DNA of 27,854 bases, taken from positions 27,777 to 55,630 of the forward strand of contig JAAAUF010000168.1 in assembly GCA_015499985.1 (NCBI GenBank), written 5' to 3'. This document shows positions 11,432 to 23,083 of the stretch, one piece after another. A model generated the notes under the pieces. The model was not told the origin of the DNA. It did not search any database and was given only the letters and a program-made list of their open reading frames with translations. Position 1 is the stretch's first letter. Each line of letters begins with the position of its first letter. Made by a program: the position numbers and the translations under genes. This DNA is from Haplosporangium gracile (taxonomy: Eukaryota; Mortierellomycota; Mortierellomycetes; Mortierellales; Mortierellaceae).

Positions 11432-14400
11432 ATGTCATCCTCAACACTTTCCGGCGGCGTGCCTCGATCCCCCCAGTCAACAAACTCTTTCACAAACAGC
11501 GCCTTCAGCTCGGATGAAATCCCCACAGCTATCCCTCAAAGGCCACCTCGCTTGAACCGCTCCAGGGCAGAATCAACATCTTCACCAACAATGTCTGGAG
11601 CTCAATACTACCAACACTACCACTCCGGCCAACCACAACCACAACAATATGACCAGTACGTTGCACTCTCGCCTCGCCCAACACCCAACACCTACAGTCA
11701 AGCCTACTCCTCTCAACCCATCTCCCCCTCAAGCTTCATTTTGCCACCCTCAGCGTTCACACCAACAAGGGAAGAGCACATCCGGACAGCCTCAATATCA
11801 TATCATCCAGCAAACGGATATGCAGGCACTAACAGTCATCCTATCCAGATCCCGATGGGCTCGCAGCAGCAGTCATCTTACACGACCCCTCGAATGTCAC
11901 CAGGGATGAATGGAGGAGGATCAGCAGGATTGGCCATGGCCTCTATGCCACCCTTGAGTCTGCCCGAGTCTTTCTTGGAGGAAGAGTCAGGTTACTCCGA
12001 ATACTATTCGGACGTGGGCTTTACGTCGGGTCCTTTAACTATTCATCCTCACCGATCGATCCACCAACTGAGTCAGGACAGCATGCTCGGGTCTGCTAAT
12101 GTTCGCCACTTCCATCATCAGTCATCAGCCATGTGTTTCCCTTCACCACACTTGACACCCACACTTGCGCCTTTAGCAGGTGAGTTTTCATCCATGTCTC
12201 TTGGTAAGTGTGTTTTTTTACGGGGCAGTAAAAAGAGGAGGAATAAAAGGAGGTGTGGCGTGGCATTAAGACAGAGACAAAGACAAAGAGGAAGAAGTGG
12301 AGTGAGGTGCGAATGCATCAGACTTGCCTTTCTGTATATATTCGTGCAGACAAGTTGTTTGTTTATTTGTTTGAATGGGTAGGTTGGTAGTTTCAATTGT
12401 CCCACAGCTGAGCCTTGTATTTGTCCCCATCCCCCCATCCCTCCATCCCATATCCCATGCCATGCATTCCCCTGTGGCGCAGGACAGAGCGATTTGGAGG
12501 GAGCGAGTACGCATGAGTGTGTGGGTGCTGCAAAGAGAAGAAAGTTCGAAAGAGAAAAAAAAGGTGAGCACAGGACAAATCGAGTCGTTGTGCAGATTCA
12601 GGAACGTGCCATCTAACAGTCACAACGACGTACCTTGATTTGCAACTTTGCCCAAACATCAAATATCGCAACGACGGGATCAGAAAGAGCGAGAGAGAGT
12701 TAACAATTTACAATCCATCCCAATGCACAGCCATAAACTAACATCACTTCTTGTTGCCGCCATTATTTCTTATAGAGGATTCGGTGTCCATCAGGAACTC
12801 GATTGCACCCCGTTTCAACACGGAGGCCATCACCGCCCGCCTGGAGGGATACTACCAGGGTCAGCCTCACGTCCCAGTCGAGTCATTCCTCATGCCAACT
12901 CAGGACCAATACCCCGCGGATTCTCTTATTCTTTTTGGAGGTACTGCCTCCCACTCTGAGGGATCCATGTTTCGAAAGGACGCCAGGGAGTACCTGATGC
13001 TCACCAACTCGAGTCTGCTCAAGTACAAGTCCATGGAGAAGGCTGCCAAGGTCTTTGGCAACCAGTCGGTATGGTCATCATCGTCAGGACACCAGCTCCT
13101 CACCCCGCAACAAACCGCTCTCATTTCAAAGGACAATCGTATTCTCTCTCTCAACTCGATCGTCGGCATCCACACCTTCCAGCCCGCAGGATCCGATGTT
13201 CAGATCCAGATCGAATACTTAGTGTCTATATCTTCTCAGCCAGCCTCGATGCATTTCACTCCTGCGCCGGATCAAGCGGAATTATGGCTCAAGGAACTCC
13301 GTCAGGGCTGCAACTATCATGCCGCCCAAGCCGGCATCATTGCAAAGGGAACTCGGCAACGTCAGTGGGTACTGGACAAGATGAGAGACGACCACATTTC
13401 TCTCCCTCAGAGTGTCCCTGAGACGGATCCCACGGCATTGACAGCAGGCGGTATGTGGCGTGCGTACTTTAAGAGTCAGAGGCTTGTCGGTGTCCCAACC
13501 AACGACACCAGTCTCGGAGAGTCCAAGGTGCCGCTGGAGGGCAAGGTCGTTGTGATCGCTATCGGGAAATCGTATATCCATCTTGTACCACACAACCTCG
13601 GAAACGGCAGCAACAAGGACGACTTGAAGGACGAGCGCAACATCCTGCAGTACCCTATTCTCACCACCAAGGCGATTCAGTACCGCGAACGAGACGACAC
13701 CTTTTCTATCAGCTTTGGCACAACCCTCCGACAACGCAAGGTCGTCATTACCTTTGCCTCTGCAAGGGCTCGCGAAATCATCATTGCGATCCGCGCCCGT
13801 GTTGAGAGTCTGCGATGGCTTTACCCGTTGGGTAGGAAGGGAATTGAGCTCACTCTATCCGAGACCCTTTCTCGACCGATTCCTGTGCCGCCCAAAGAGT
13901 ACATGAGCGATCTGGGCTTTGAGGATCTGTTGCGGGCCGAGTGCAATGCAATGAATCTGGATCATGGCGTCTTTCACAACGTCCAGGTTGAGGGGTTCAA
14001 AGTTGTAGTCGGCAAGGCAGGAGACTCGTCCGACAATCGCAGTAACTACGCTGTCGACGAAATGAAGTGCCTCCTTCGCGCCCTACGGTTCAATACGACC
14101 TTTAAGGAAATCAGCTTTCACAACATCTCCTTTGCAGATCTTCAGAAGCCAAAGACGATGAAGGATGGGACGATTCGGTATGGACTCCGTCTGGACAAGG
14201 AGTTTTACGAACTGGTCATGGGCAACCCTCAGATTCGCTCCTTGGACCTCCACAACTGCAATTTGGATACGGGAACAATCGGCAGCATTGGACGCGCTAT
14301 CCGCGATGGATTCACGGCAGGCCTTCGCCTCGAGTACTTGGACATCTCGGGTAACAATGCTTCGGATGGCGCGGACGTGATGACGCTAGCCAAGGGCATC

Positions 14401-15874
14401 GTCAAGCATGCCGGCACGCTCCATGGACTAGAGCTCGGCAACTGTCAGATCACCGGAGATGGCATCAACCAGATCATGCACGCCTTTGTCGCCAACCCAG
14501 ATGTCGCTACTCACACGCTGGAGACGTTTGGGATCCAGGGCAACGCCGAGAGCAAAGTTAATTCGTACATTCTCGACATGTTCCTCAAACACTCGATACA
14601 ACTCCGGCGTCTGGATCTCTCTGGTCTTCCCTCTTGGAGCAAGTCCCCGATCCTGATGGCTGAGACCCTCTCCAACTGCAGTGGGTCTTTGACGCATCTT
14701 GATCTGAGCGGAATGGCCCTGCACCCTACGACTTTGGACCAAATCTTGGCCTGGATCTCCAACCCAGGCTTTCAGTCAATGGAGGTCTTTAAAATTGAAG
14801 GCTGTGGACTGGATGGCGCCCAATTTGCCAGCATTCTCGATGCCGTTGGACAGAGCCAGAACCCTAAGGTCGAGATCCATGCTGGTCGCAATCTGCTCTC
14901 GGATGGCAACGACCTTCCAGAGGTGTTGGTGAACATTCTTGCCAGCAGCGAAACGCCTGCCTCGGTCAACTTGCGCCAGACTTGCTGGAGCGAACCGTCC
15001 TTGCGTCAACTGTTTGTCAGCCTAAGCCAGAACTGGTCGCTCAGGAGGCTGGATCTCAGCTCTGTCTCTCTGGCCTCGAACCGAGATCCTGATGTCGAAA
15101 CATGCAAGCTATTGGGCCAAATGCTGTGCGCCCACTCGAGCCGATTGGAAGAACTGTATATTCAGGGAGAGGAGACTGTGGAACTGACCTCGAGGATGGG
15201 CAAGAACCTGTGGCGGTCGTTCCAGGGTATGGGCATGAGTCGGTACCTGACCAAGTTAGATGTGCGGAGAAATCGATTCAGAGACGAAGGAGCCCATGCT
15301 CTGGCTGAAGCCCTCCGCGGGAATCAGAGTCTTGTCTGGCTTGACATGGACGAAAACGACGTAAGTGTAACTTTTGCAGGACAAGCAGTGTGCTGCCTCG
15401 TTTGCATACGTCTTCTCAGACAATTTTACTGATCAATGCGTCCCCCTTTTTATTGCCTTCTATTATTAGGTCTCCATGGAGGGATTCAATGCAATTCTAG
15501 CAGCATTCCACCAAGGCGGCACGGAGCACGTGCCAACGGGCACGATGGCCTACAACAGCACGCTGTGCTACTTTGAGACGCCCGTCAAGGATGTCGAGAC
15601 ACAGACGTTGGTCCTGCGAGAGTCGATGCTCGAGACCTACAAGAAGGAGCAAGAGACGCGGTTTCTGTTGAGCAATTCGACGGGCAAGGATTCGCGCGAG
15701 TGGAAGGAGAGACTGGCCCAGATCATCCGCACCCGGAATATGAGCGCTGAGGCGATTGGTCGACTCGACAGGGCGATCAAGGGGATTGCCAGCGCGACCG
15801 AAAGAAACAAGACAGCGATGGAGGCTGTTTACAGAGATCGAGAACGCCGTCGGGATCGAGAGATGGACCGTTAG
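11432..15874 (+). CDS. PH-like and leucine-rich-repeat protein, CARMIL-like layout
   Basis: Three exons, 11432-12179, 12776-15360 and 15470-15874, give 1245 residues. Residues 1-250 are a Ser/Pro/Gln-rich disordered tail. A PH-like domain follows at about 290-435, ending in the typical Trp of its last helix (AELWLKELRQG). A second beta-rich PH-like block lies at about 510-610. RNI-type leucine-rich repeats run from about 640 to 1110 (IRSLDLHNCNL, LEYLDISGNN, LTHLDLSGMAL, LVWLDMDENDV). The C-terminus is a charged helix. PH plus a long LRR solenoid is the layout of CARMIL-type actin regulators at the membrane; that role is inferred, and I see no capping-protein-interaction motif. Introns are 596 nt (phase 1) and 109 nt (phase 0). 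A second in-frame donor at 12203/12204 would add eight residues. The first intron is long enough to hide a small exon. Confidence 0.8.
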
Positions 15875-16966
15875 CGGGAGAGGGAGCGCGATTAGAATCG
15901 TGACAGTCAACTTGGTCTCCAAGGCTGAAAGAGAGAGAGAAAAGAGATATACATATAATCATACTGTTCATACCCACACTTTTTTTTATTATGCCATGTA
16001 CAAATTGAATGAACCCCTAATGTAGTTTTAATAAACCCTCTTGCTCCATGAATACAAGAGCATAACCTTACATCGAGTTTTTCTTGAACCAGGGGAGAGA
16101 GCGATAGTGCGATGTTTCATGTTCATCATAATTGGCAATCGGTATTTTCAGTTTCAGTTGCAGATCACTAATAGTCGTCTGGCCCCTGCACTCTCTAGCT
16201 CTCTTGTGTTGTTTTCACCCTTTGTAGTTTCGTCTGGTTGAAGTTGAAAAGGGCGCATGGGGACATCCACTGGCTGTCGAGGGGTTGTGTTTTCGAAGGG
16301 GAAAGTACGTTGGATGAGAACAGGAAGGGGGTCATGCTTCAGCAGCCTCAATTCATTTGGCAATGCGGCAATGTGGCAATGGAAGGAAGGGAGGAAGGAC
16401 AGAGGGATAAGTGAGTGGGACAAGGCTGATCCAGGGCCAACAACGACAGGTCCATGACCTCATTACTCCGTATGTGTGCCACATATAAGAGAAAAAAAAA
16501 TAACAACGCCCGAGAGCCCTTTGTTGCCGTTGTTACTACCCTTTGTTTTTTTTCTTGTAGGTGGACTTGTGTTTGCTTAACTATTGTGCACATTCCCCTT
16601 TCTTCTCTTTTTCTCTTTTCTTTTTTCTTTCGCTCCTTCCCTCACTTTTTCAACTTCTCCACTCACACTTCCCTCACCCACCTCCGTCTTTTTCACCCAC
16701 ACTCCCCCCATATACCCCCTTCTTCCGTTCCTTCCCCTTCACCCCCTTTACCCCGTTTCTGTAAGTCAAAAAGTACTTTAAGCTCATGTCGGCCCTGAAA
16801 AAACCCAGCACGGTTCATTGCTCGTGCTCCACATGGACAATGACCTCCATGGTAGAAAAAAGGAAGCACATTCACTTCTTATTATCCTTTTCTTGTTCTG
16901 TTCAACTCACACTATCTTAACTCCATTTTTATCCTCCATCTATAGAGAAAAACAAACACCCTAATA
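15875..16966. other. Intergenic region with 3' UTR and pyrimidine-rich promoter
   Basis: It holds the 3' UTR of the PH-LRR gene and then a purine-rich stretch around 16260-16410. A small inverted repeat follows (TAACAACG at 16501-16508 against CGTTGTTA at 16528-16535). A C/T-dominated tract at about 16595-16760 precedes the eIF4E-family gene. No coding exon is supported. Confidence 0.55.
16030..16035 (+). terminator. AATAAA polyadenylation signal of the PH-LRR gene
   Basis: AATAAA lies 155 bases after the TAG stop in A/T-rich DNA, a plausible cleavage signal. No other AATAAA was noticed in between. Confidence 0.5.
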
Positions 16967-18312
16967 ATGCCCCCATCAGTCGTTTCTCCCTCGAGCATGG
17001 GCCTCGGGTCTGGTATCATTGGACGGGAAAGACCCCTCCTCGTCGGCGGCGGGATGGTTTCTTCGTCATCGTCCTCGCTCAACGGCGGCAGCGGTAATCC
17101 CTTTCGCCAACGCACGTTTCGGCAGCAGCAGCAACAGCAGTCTACTTTACTCGACTCTAAGCCTGATTCAGAAGCAACAGTTCCTGCAGTGACAGTGACT
17201 CCGATCCCTTCAAATATCATCATGACCAAGATCCCTCTCAAGCGCAAGTGGACCTTTTGGCACGACAAGTAAGCTCAAAAAAATGAAGGGGCTGTCTGAC
17301 AAAAATACTCAGGCACATGCCCGGCAGCCAAACGAGATAAGAAAGAGAGAGGAGAGCGCTGGTCTTGAACCTTGCTAACGTTATGACACTTACTATTTTG
17401 GACTTTTGGGTATAATAGGTTTGTTGCCAATGCCACTCCAGCATCGTACACTGAGAACCTCAAGACGATCGCAGAAGCAGATACAGTCCAGGTATGAAGC
17501 AGGGGGTAGATATCATTTTGCTTTTCAAAAATTGCTTGTTGCAAAGAAAATCTTTATCATGTTACTCTTACTATCGTAAAACGCAAAATCTTGAATTGAT
17601 GGCGATCTGGCGACAACGCAGAAGAACAAAAATGAATAGACCGACTCTTAACATGCGCTTGTAACCTTTTTTCGTCTTTATTAGAGTTTTTGGTCAGTCT
17701 ACAACAACACGGTCGGCCCAGAAAAGTTGGCACTGCGATGTTCCCTGCATTTTATGCATCAGGGAGTCAAGCCACTATGGGAGGACCCCCAGAACGAACA
17801 AGGAGGCGCCTGGAACTTTAGGATAGCCAAGGCAAGTACTCCTGTGGTCTGGAGGGAGTTGCTCATGGCCTTGATTGGCGAGCAGTTCGAGGACACTATC
17901 GCGCCAGGTACAACATTTGTTTTTTTTTGCGTGTCTGTCGTCTCTTTGTACTCTTTCGTTTTTTCTTTTATTGACATTGTCGTATGATAACGTTTTTTGG
18001 TGCCTTAGGCGACGAGGTTTTTGGATTGTCGGTGTCTGCGCGCTGGAACTCTGATATCTTTCAGATCTGGAATATGGACTCTTCGCTCAAGGAAAGCAGC
18101 GCGGTCATGGACAAGGTCATCGCGATCTTGGCCAACGTTGAATCTCTTAAGGATGTTGAGATCCAGTCGCCTTTCTACAAAGGTAACGAGTCAAGACAGG
18201 AGTTTGACTATGGCTGCAAGAGAGATTCTTATTCAAAGTGTGCAGTCTCTCTAACCGTTCCTTTGTCTTGTTATTGATAGCTCACAAGGACCACGACCAT
18301 TTTAACAAATAG
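16967..18312 (+). CDS. eIF4E-family mRNA cap-binding protein
   Basis: Five exons, 16967-17268, 17419-17491, 17685-17907, 18009-18182 and 18281-18312, give 267 residues. The first ~85 residues are disordered, with Ser and Gln runs. The core has KWTFW (W95, W98), the partner-binding FW (W128), the cap-stacking PLWED (W157, E158), LIGEQFED and the IW motif (W220). These features place it in the translation-initiation cap-binding family, acting on the m7G cap and binding eIF4G or 4E-BP-like partners through its dorsal face. The residue matching human W56 is Tyr (Y111, in SYTENLK), as in 4EHP/eIF4E2, while the W43 position keeps Trp. The protein is thus intermediate between the canonical and 4EHP classes. 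It could be a repressor-type isoform rather than the main initiation factor. Introns of 150, 193, 101 and 98 nt all keep phase. The family call is firm and the class uncertain. Confidence 0.88.
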
Positions 18313-18446
18313 ATGTAGACAGTTCACCCTGACACACGATTTGCATAAAGAAATTAAACTCCCTATTGTGACTTTTGAAAAAGCGGTTGAAAAAAAAAAG
18401 GATCAGTTGTAGGAGCGAATTTGGCCTTTTCGTCTCTTTATTCATC

Positions 18447-21372
18447 ATGACATCAAGAGACGACATTAGGAAACAACAAGAAGCTCTCCCGTAAAGCAAC
18501 GTCTCTTTTTCGCCCACCAGTCGGGGTCAACAAGCAAATCTAGGGACTTTTATAAGCAAGGAACGTGTGCTAACACACGGTGCTTTTTTCGTTGCTGGAA
18601 CTAATAGCATTTATGACCATCGGAATGGATTAATGGAAGCGATCCGCGACAATGAGATCCTTGTCATCATCGGAGAGACCGGTTCAGGAAAGACGACCCA
18701 ATTGCCGCGATATATCATCGAGGAGTTTCGAGGCATGCGTGTTGGTGTCACCCAGCCTAGGTAAGTTTTCCTTCATAGACGTTTTTTTCTGCCTGAGCAT
18801 ATGTGTCTACGCGAGATACTGTTTTCCATTTCTGATGATTCTGATCAACGAAGAGCTAATAATGGCCACATACACTTCTTGATCAATCTTTTCTAGACGT
18901 ATAGCTGCGATCTCGGTGGCAAAGCGGGTGGCAGAGGAATACGACTGCAGGATCGGTGACACTGTTGGGTATACTATTCGGTTTGATGATACGACCTCGT
19001 CCAGGACGCGATTGAAATACATGACGGATGGAGTGCTCCTGCGTGAAGCGACAATGGATCCTTTGCTGGAGAAGTATGATCTCTTAATCATCGACGAGGC
19101 GCACGAGAGAACCGTTGACACGGATGTATTGTTTGGTAAGTGCTCTTTCGAGGACAAAGAGGAAGAAAGTTGCGCTGTAATTGTAACTAATTTTTTGCTG
19201 CGAATATTGATATGACGTTACAATATTAGGGTTACTGAAGAGGACAAAGGCAAAGCGACGGGATCTCAAGTTGCTCATCATGAGCGCCACCCTGAACGTG
19301 ACAAAGTTCTCAGACTTTTTCAACGAGTGTCCAATCTACACTATTCCTGGCAGGACATACCCAGTCGAAATCTTACATTCTCGCGACACTGCCAAGATAG
19401 GCGCACTCAAGGCGACCTATGTCTCCAAATGTGTCGACACTGTGATGCATATCCTCAACAAGGAGGTCCGATCGGGTGACGTGGGCGATGTCTTGGTCTT
19501 TTTGACAGGACAACACGAGATTGAGAGAGCGTGTCAGGATCTGAAGAAGGCTGTTCAGGACCAATCTTCCAAGGACAACGGTGGCGGCAAGTTGGTCACG
19601 GTCACATTAGATCAACTACAGATCCTACCTCTGTACGCGTCACTGGAACTCCTGGATCAGAACACCATCTTTGGAACGACAGCGCGAAACATGCGTAAGA
19701 TCATCTTTGCGACCAACATTGCTCAGACGAGTGTGACCATTCCCAACATCCGCTTCGTGGTCGATTCTGGATTCGTCAAACAAAAGATGTACGACCCTAC
19801 TACAGGAATGGACGCCCTCCTGGTTGTACCCATCTCTCAGGCCGCGGCGACTCAGAGGTCGGGACGCGCAGGAAGAACAAGGGCCGGCATATGTTTCCGG
19901 CTGTACTCGCGAGAGTCCTACGAGACCGAGATGGAGAAGGAGACTGTGCCCGAGATCCTTCGGACAGGGTTGACGGGTACCGTGTTATCGTTGAAGCGGC
20001 TTGGGATCTTGAATGTCAATAGCTTCGAGTTCTTGGATCGACCTGGACAGGAGGAACTGCAGGCTGCACTTCGGGAGTTGTACCTTGTGGGAGGCATTGA
20101 TCGGTTTGGACAGATGACGGAGGTTGGGCATGGAATGGTTGCCTACCCCGTCAACCCGCTCTTGGCAAGAGCCCTAGTGGAGGCGGAGAAAATTGGATGC
20201 CTAGACAAAGTCATTACCATCGTTGCTATGCTCTCTGTGAGTATTTTTTGTTGTCATATGTATCACGCTGAAGTTGGCATTTTATACATTGCTGACAAAC
20301 AGGTTCAAAGGGGGCGATATAAACCAAGGCGATTAATAGCTTTTCATGTGCTGTACTCCAATAGGTGGAAGAGCCGTTTTATTTGCCAAGGAAAGAGGAA
20401 GAACAGGATGCAGCTCGGGAAGCCCACGCCAACTATTACCACCCATCAGGTGACCATGTCACGCTCCTCAACGTCTACGAGGCATGGCGAGAATCCGACT
20501 ACTCCAAGGATTGGTGCCACAAACAATATTTTAATCTTCGACATTTGCGGTTGGCCAAAAATATTCGCTCACAGCTCAAGGATATTGTCGATCGGAATTC
20601 GCAGAACGATCGAGATACTCACCACTCTAGTTCAAGCTCAAGGAAAGATGATGAAGAGAAGGGTCGACGTCGTCATTCTCCGGACCGGATATCGGGCCGT
20701 CGTGGCGGCGATGATAGCAGGAGCAAACGTTCTAGAGATGATAAAACGTCATCATCATCTTCTTCTTCGCGGTCGATTATGGAAGCTTTCAGTCAAGGGT
20801 ATGGCATTCATCTCTCCAAAAAACACCAGCACCGGCCCATGTTCTACCACTATCTCGCCTCAACCTCCTCCCCATCCGCCGGAGCCGCAGGCCCATCAAG
20901 CACATTACTCGCGCTTCATGTGTCCCCCCTTTCGGCACTGTATCTAGATGAAGAGAGATCGATGACTAAGCACGGACGTCGCGTGGCACGGGATTTGGAG
21001 TGGGTGGTGTACCATGAAGTGGTGTATCATGTCAAGGCGGTGATGCGGTATGTTAGCAAAGTCGATCTGAGGTGGGTTCAGACGACGCTGGATCAGGCTA
21101 AGATCTTTGATCAAGGTTTGGTTTGGCTTAATCATGAGCGGTCGGATTTGCCCTCTGTGAGAAATACTCGGGAAGGTAATGATGGTAAGGCAACGAACGA
21201 TGGAGATGATGGTGGTGGAAGGGGGAACGATATGAAAGAATCAGGAGCTGTAACAGCGGCGGGGGCGGAGGCGGATGGTGGTGAATCGGAAGAGCAAGCC
21301 AAGAAGAAGGCTCGACTTGCATCTGTTGAGGCGGCCCGGAAACGAGCGTTAGAGAGGCGCCAGAACCAATAG
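18447..21372 (+). CDS. DEAH-box ATP-dependent RNA helicase, DHX40-like
   Basis: Five exons, 18447-18490, 18608-18760, 18897-19135, 19230-20236 and 20365-21372, give 816 residues. Motifs in order are: I GETGSGKT (37-44), Ia TQPRR, II DEAH (132-135), III SAT (164-166), the VFLTGQ block, [12 protein letters not shown] and [11 protein letters not shown] (354-362). Winged-helix, ratchet and OB-fold regions follow. The 44-nt first exon supplies the [14 protein letters not shown] segment that precedes motif I in DEAH helicases, which supports this start over the ATG at 18567. Exon junctions match DHX40, including AMLSVE after the exon 4 intron and an EWVVYHEVV segment in the OB-fold. A Ser/Arg/Asp-rich insert sits near 575-625, before the OB-fold. 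The C-terminus is basic and helical. The RNA substrate is unknown. The gene starts 134 bp after the eIF4E-family stop, so its promoter is very compact. Confidence 0.9.
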
Positions 21373-22073
21373 CGTGTCTTTTCTCAATTAGAGGGCTTAT
21401 GCACATACCCCTCGTTTCAATACCCAATTAAAGACACTTAAATGGATCCGACATCGAATTCTTTTTTTTTTTTCATGCGTTTCACTATTGTTTGGTAACA
21501 ACAGAAGCTCTTTTCGCTCGAAATGCTTACGAACCATGGACTGCATGCTATGCTGAGCATGGCGTATTTTTTTATTTCAGTCGCAACACAGAAAAGTGTC
21601 ATTGTTTTTGCGAAACTGGTTTCACAAGCCCACACAGTCTCTAGGCGAACATCACTGGAAGCAACTCGACACCACCTCGTCTTTGTCTTTTCCTTGCTGA
21701 CAAGGCAATAGAGTTTGCAAGAACAAAAGAGGTTTTCAAGGATGCCGAAGCCGAAATAAAACTACTGGCCTATCAAGAACGCCTCTGAAGGCAGCGGTCA
21801 AGGGGACCTGCAATAAAATCACAACGCCACCTTTGTCAGTGCATGTCTGTTTTTCTGATCATTTTTCGTGGAACTGCTGAATTGATTTTTTTCCTGACCA
21901 GTCAAACACGCCTTTTTCTTGTACGGTGGAGGACACCCTTTTCTGCTGGATCTTTTTTTTTTCCCTGGCTGGAGTCACCCTTTTGCACTGGAATTTTTTT
22001 TTGTCAAGCCCGCATTTTCCACACAGCGCTCTATTTAAAAAAGCATGAACTTAAAAAAAAACATTCCTCGGCA
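21373..22073. other. Intergenic DNA leading into the accessory block
   Basis: An ATTAAA near 21426 may serve the helicase gene. The rest carries T runs and, from about 21925, two copies of a T-tailed repeat. No gene is supported. This stretch marks the change from conserved genes to orphan and pseudogene content. Confidence 0.5.
21925..22002 (+). repeat. Two diverged ~43-bp tandem units ending in T runs
   Basis: The core GGAG-x2-CACCCTTTT followed by GC and CTGGA and then nine or more T occurs near 21928-21962 and again near 21971-22002. The copies are imperfect. Their role is unknown; they lie on the 3' side of the minus-strand orphan gene. Confidence 0.6.
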
Positions 22074-23083
22074 TCAGACTCTAACACAAGAGCCTGGACA
22101 TCTCCTTTTCAGCTGTGGGACCACCACCTTTTCATTACAGCGGTACACAGCGGCTGAGGCGCAACCCGATAGCTCCCCTATCAACTCTTCAAGGCCAGAA
22201 GGTCTGTCCGCACCAAGAATGCTGATCTCGAGCTTGTTTTCGAATAAACTCAACATTTTCCGGAGGAGCACGTCGCAGGACTGACCAGTCTTCATCTCTT
22301 GTAGGATGTTCAACAGCACCTTCTTCTCCAAAACAGCGTCTTCTCCTTTTGCATTCACTTTCTTGGGATACGGCTCAGAAGCGACGACACCAAAGAAGCA
22401 TCTCCAGACGACGGATAGACCATGGACAGCGTAAAAATCGACGCAGATTGAGCAGACACCATATTACTGATAAAGTAAGAGGCGGCTCGACCCATTCGGC
22501 AGGAGTGCTCCGAACAGAGATTAGATCGGATCTGCCGGAGGAGGTCGATTTCGAACCGCGGTATGTATATGCCAGAGACAACGTCGGACGCCAGTTCGAA
22601 AGAACGCCTATCAACAAAAATTCTGATTTTCTCGCTACCAGCGATAGGAAAGGCGCTGCTACAAGAACCGACAGTAAATGCGTGGTCAGAGGAACAATCC
22701 TTGTCCAATCGCCAAACTTCAGTGGCAAGGATGTTGAAGATCTTGCAACCAACAACAAGACGATGGTCCTTCTTGTCGTGTTGAATCCGACATACGGTAG
22801 CATGGGGGTACAACCCAGAAGTTGAAGACTGGGAAATGGAGGAGACGCTTTGGCCAATGGAAATAGGCTTTTCAGCGTGAACATCAACATCAAGACCTCG
22901 GCCATACGATTCAGCAACCAAACAGAGTACTGCATTCCTATTTAGCGAATTGTGGAGTACACAACCAGCAAACAAAACAGCAGTGGCGTAATTTAGGAGC
23001 GGGCTTTTAAGCCAGCAGCCAGGAATTATGTTGTCCCAATCTTCCGGAAGGCGCTGACATCTTGGAAACTCAATCCAACTTGA
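22074..23083 (-). pseudogene. Downstream continuation of the orphan gene: long frame after a stop, then a frame change
   Basis: Directly after the TAA at 23084-23086 the same frame stays open to 22355 (about 242 codons), ending in RIPRK. A second, overlapping frame, open from about 22475, runs to 22074 and encodes a charged helical tail (KGEDAVLEKKVLLNILQEMK and onward). Neither part is recognised. The first is mixed alpha/beta-looking and has about nine Cys. Two readings fit. Either this is the decayed 3' half of the zinc-finger gene, with one nonsense codon and one frameshift, or it is a live C-terminal region joined by introns I could not fix. A stop-skipping intron is conceivable: GTACGA at about 23167, branch-like CTTAAT over the stop, and CAG before 23054. 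Confidence 0.45.

Noticed and set aside
19271..20947. Continuous 558-codon frame across the helicase intron at 20237-20364
   Set aside because: It reads through a good GTGAGT donor and leaves the conserved DHX40 frame, which resumes exactly at the acceptor at 20365.
22349..22825. 158-codon plus-strand frame opposite the orphan locus
   Set aside because: Low-complexity basic composition and no domain. The opposite strand has the longer frame, in register with a spliced gene.
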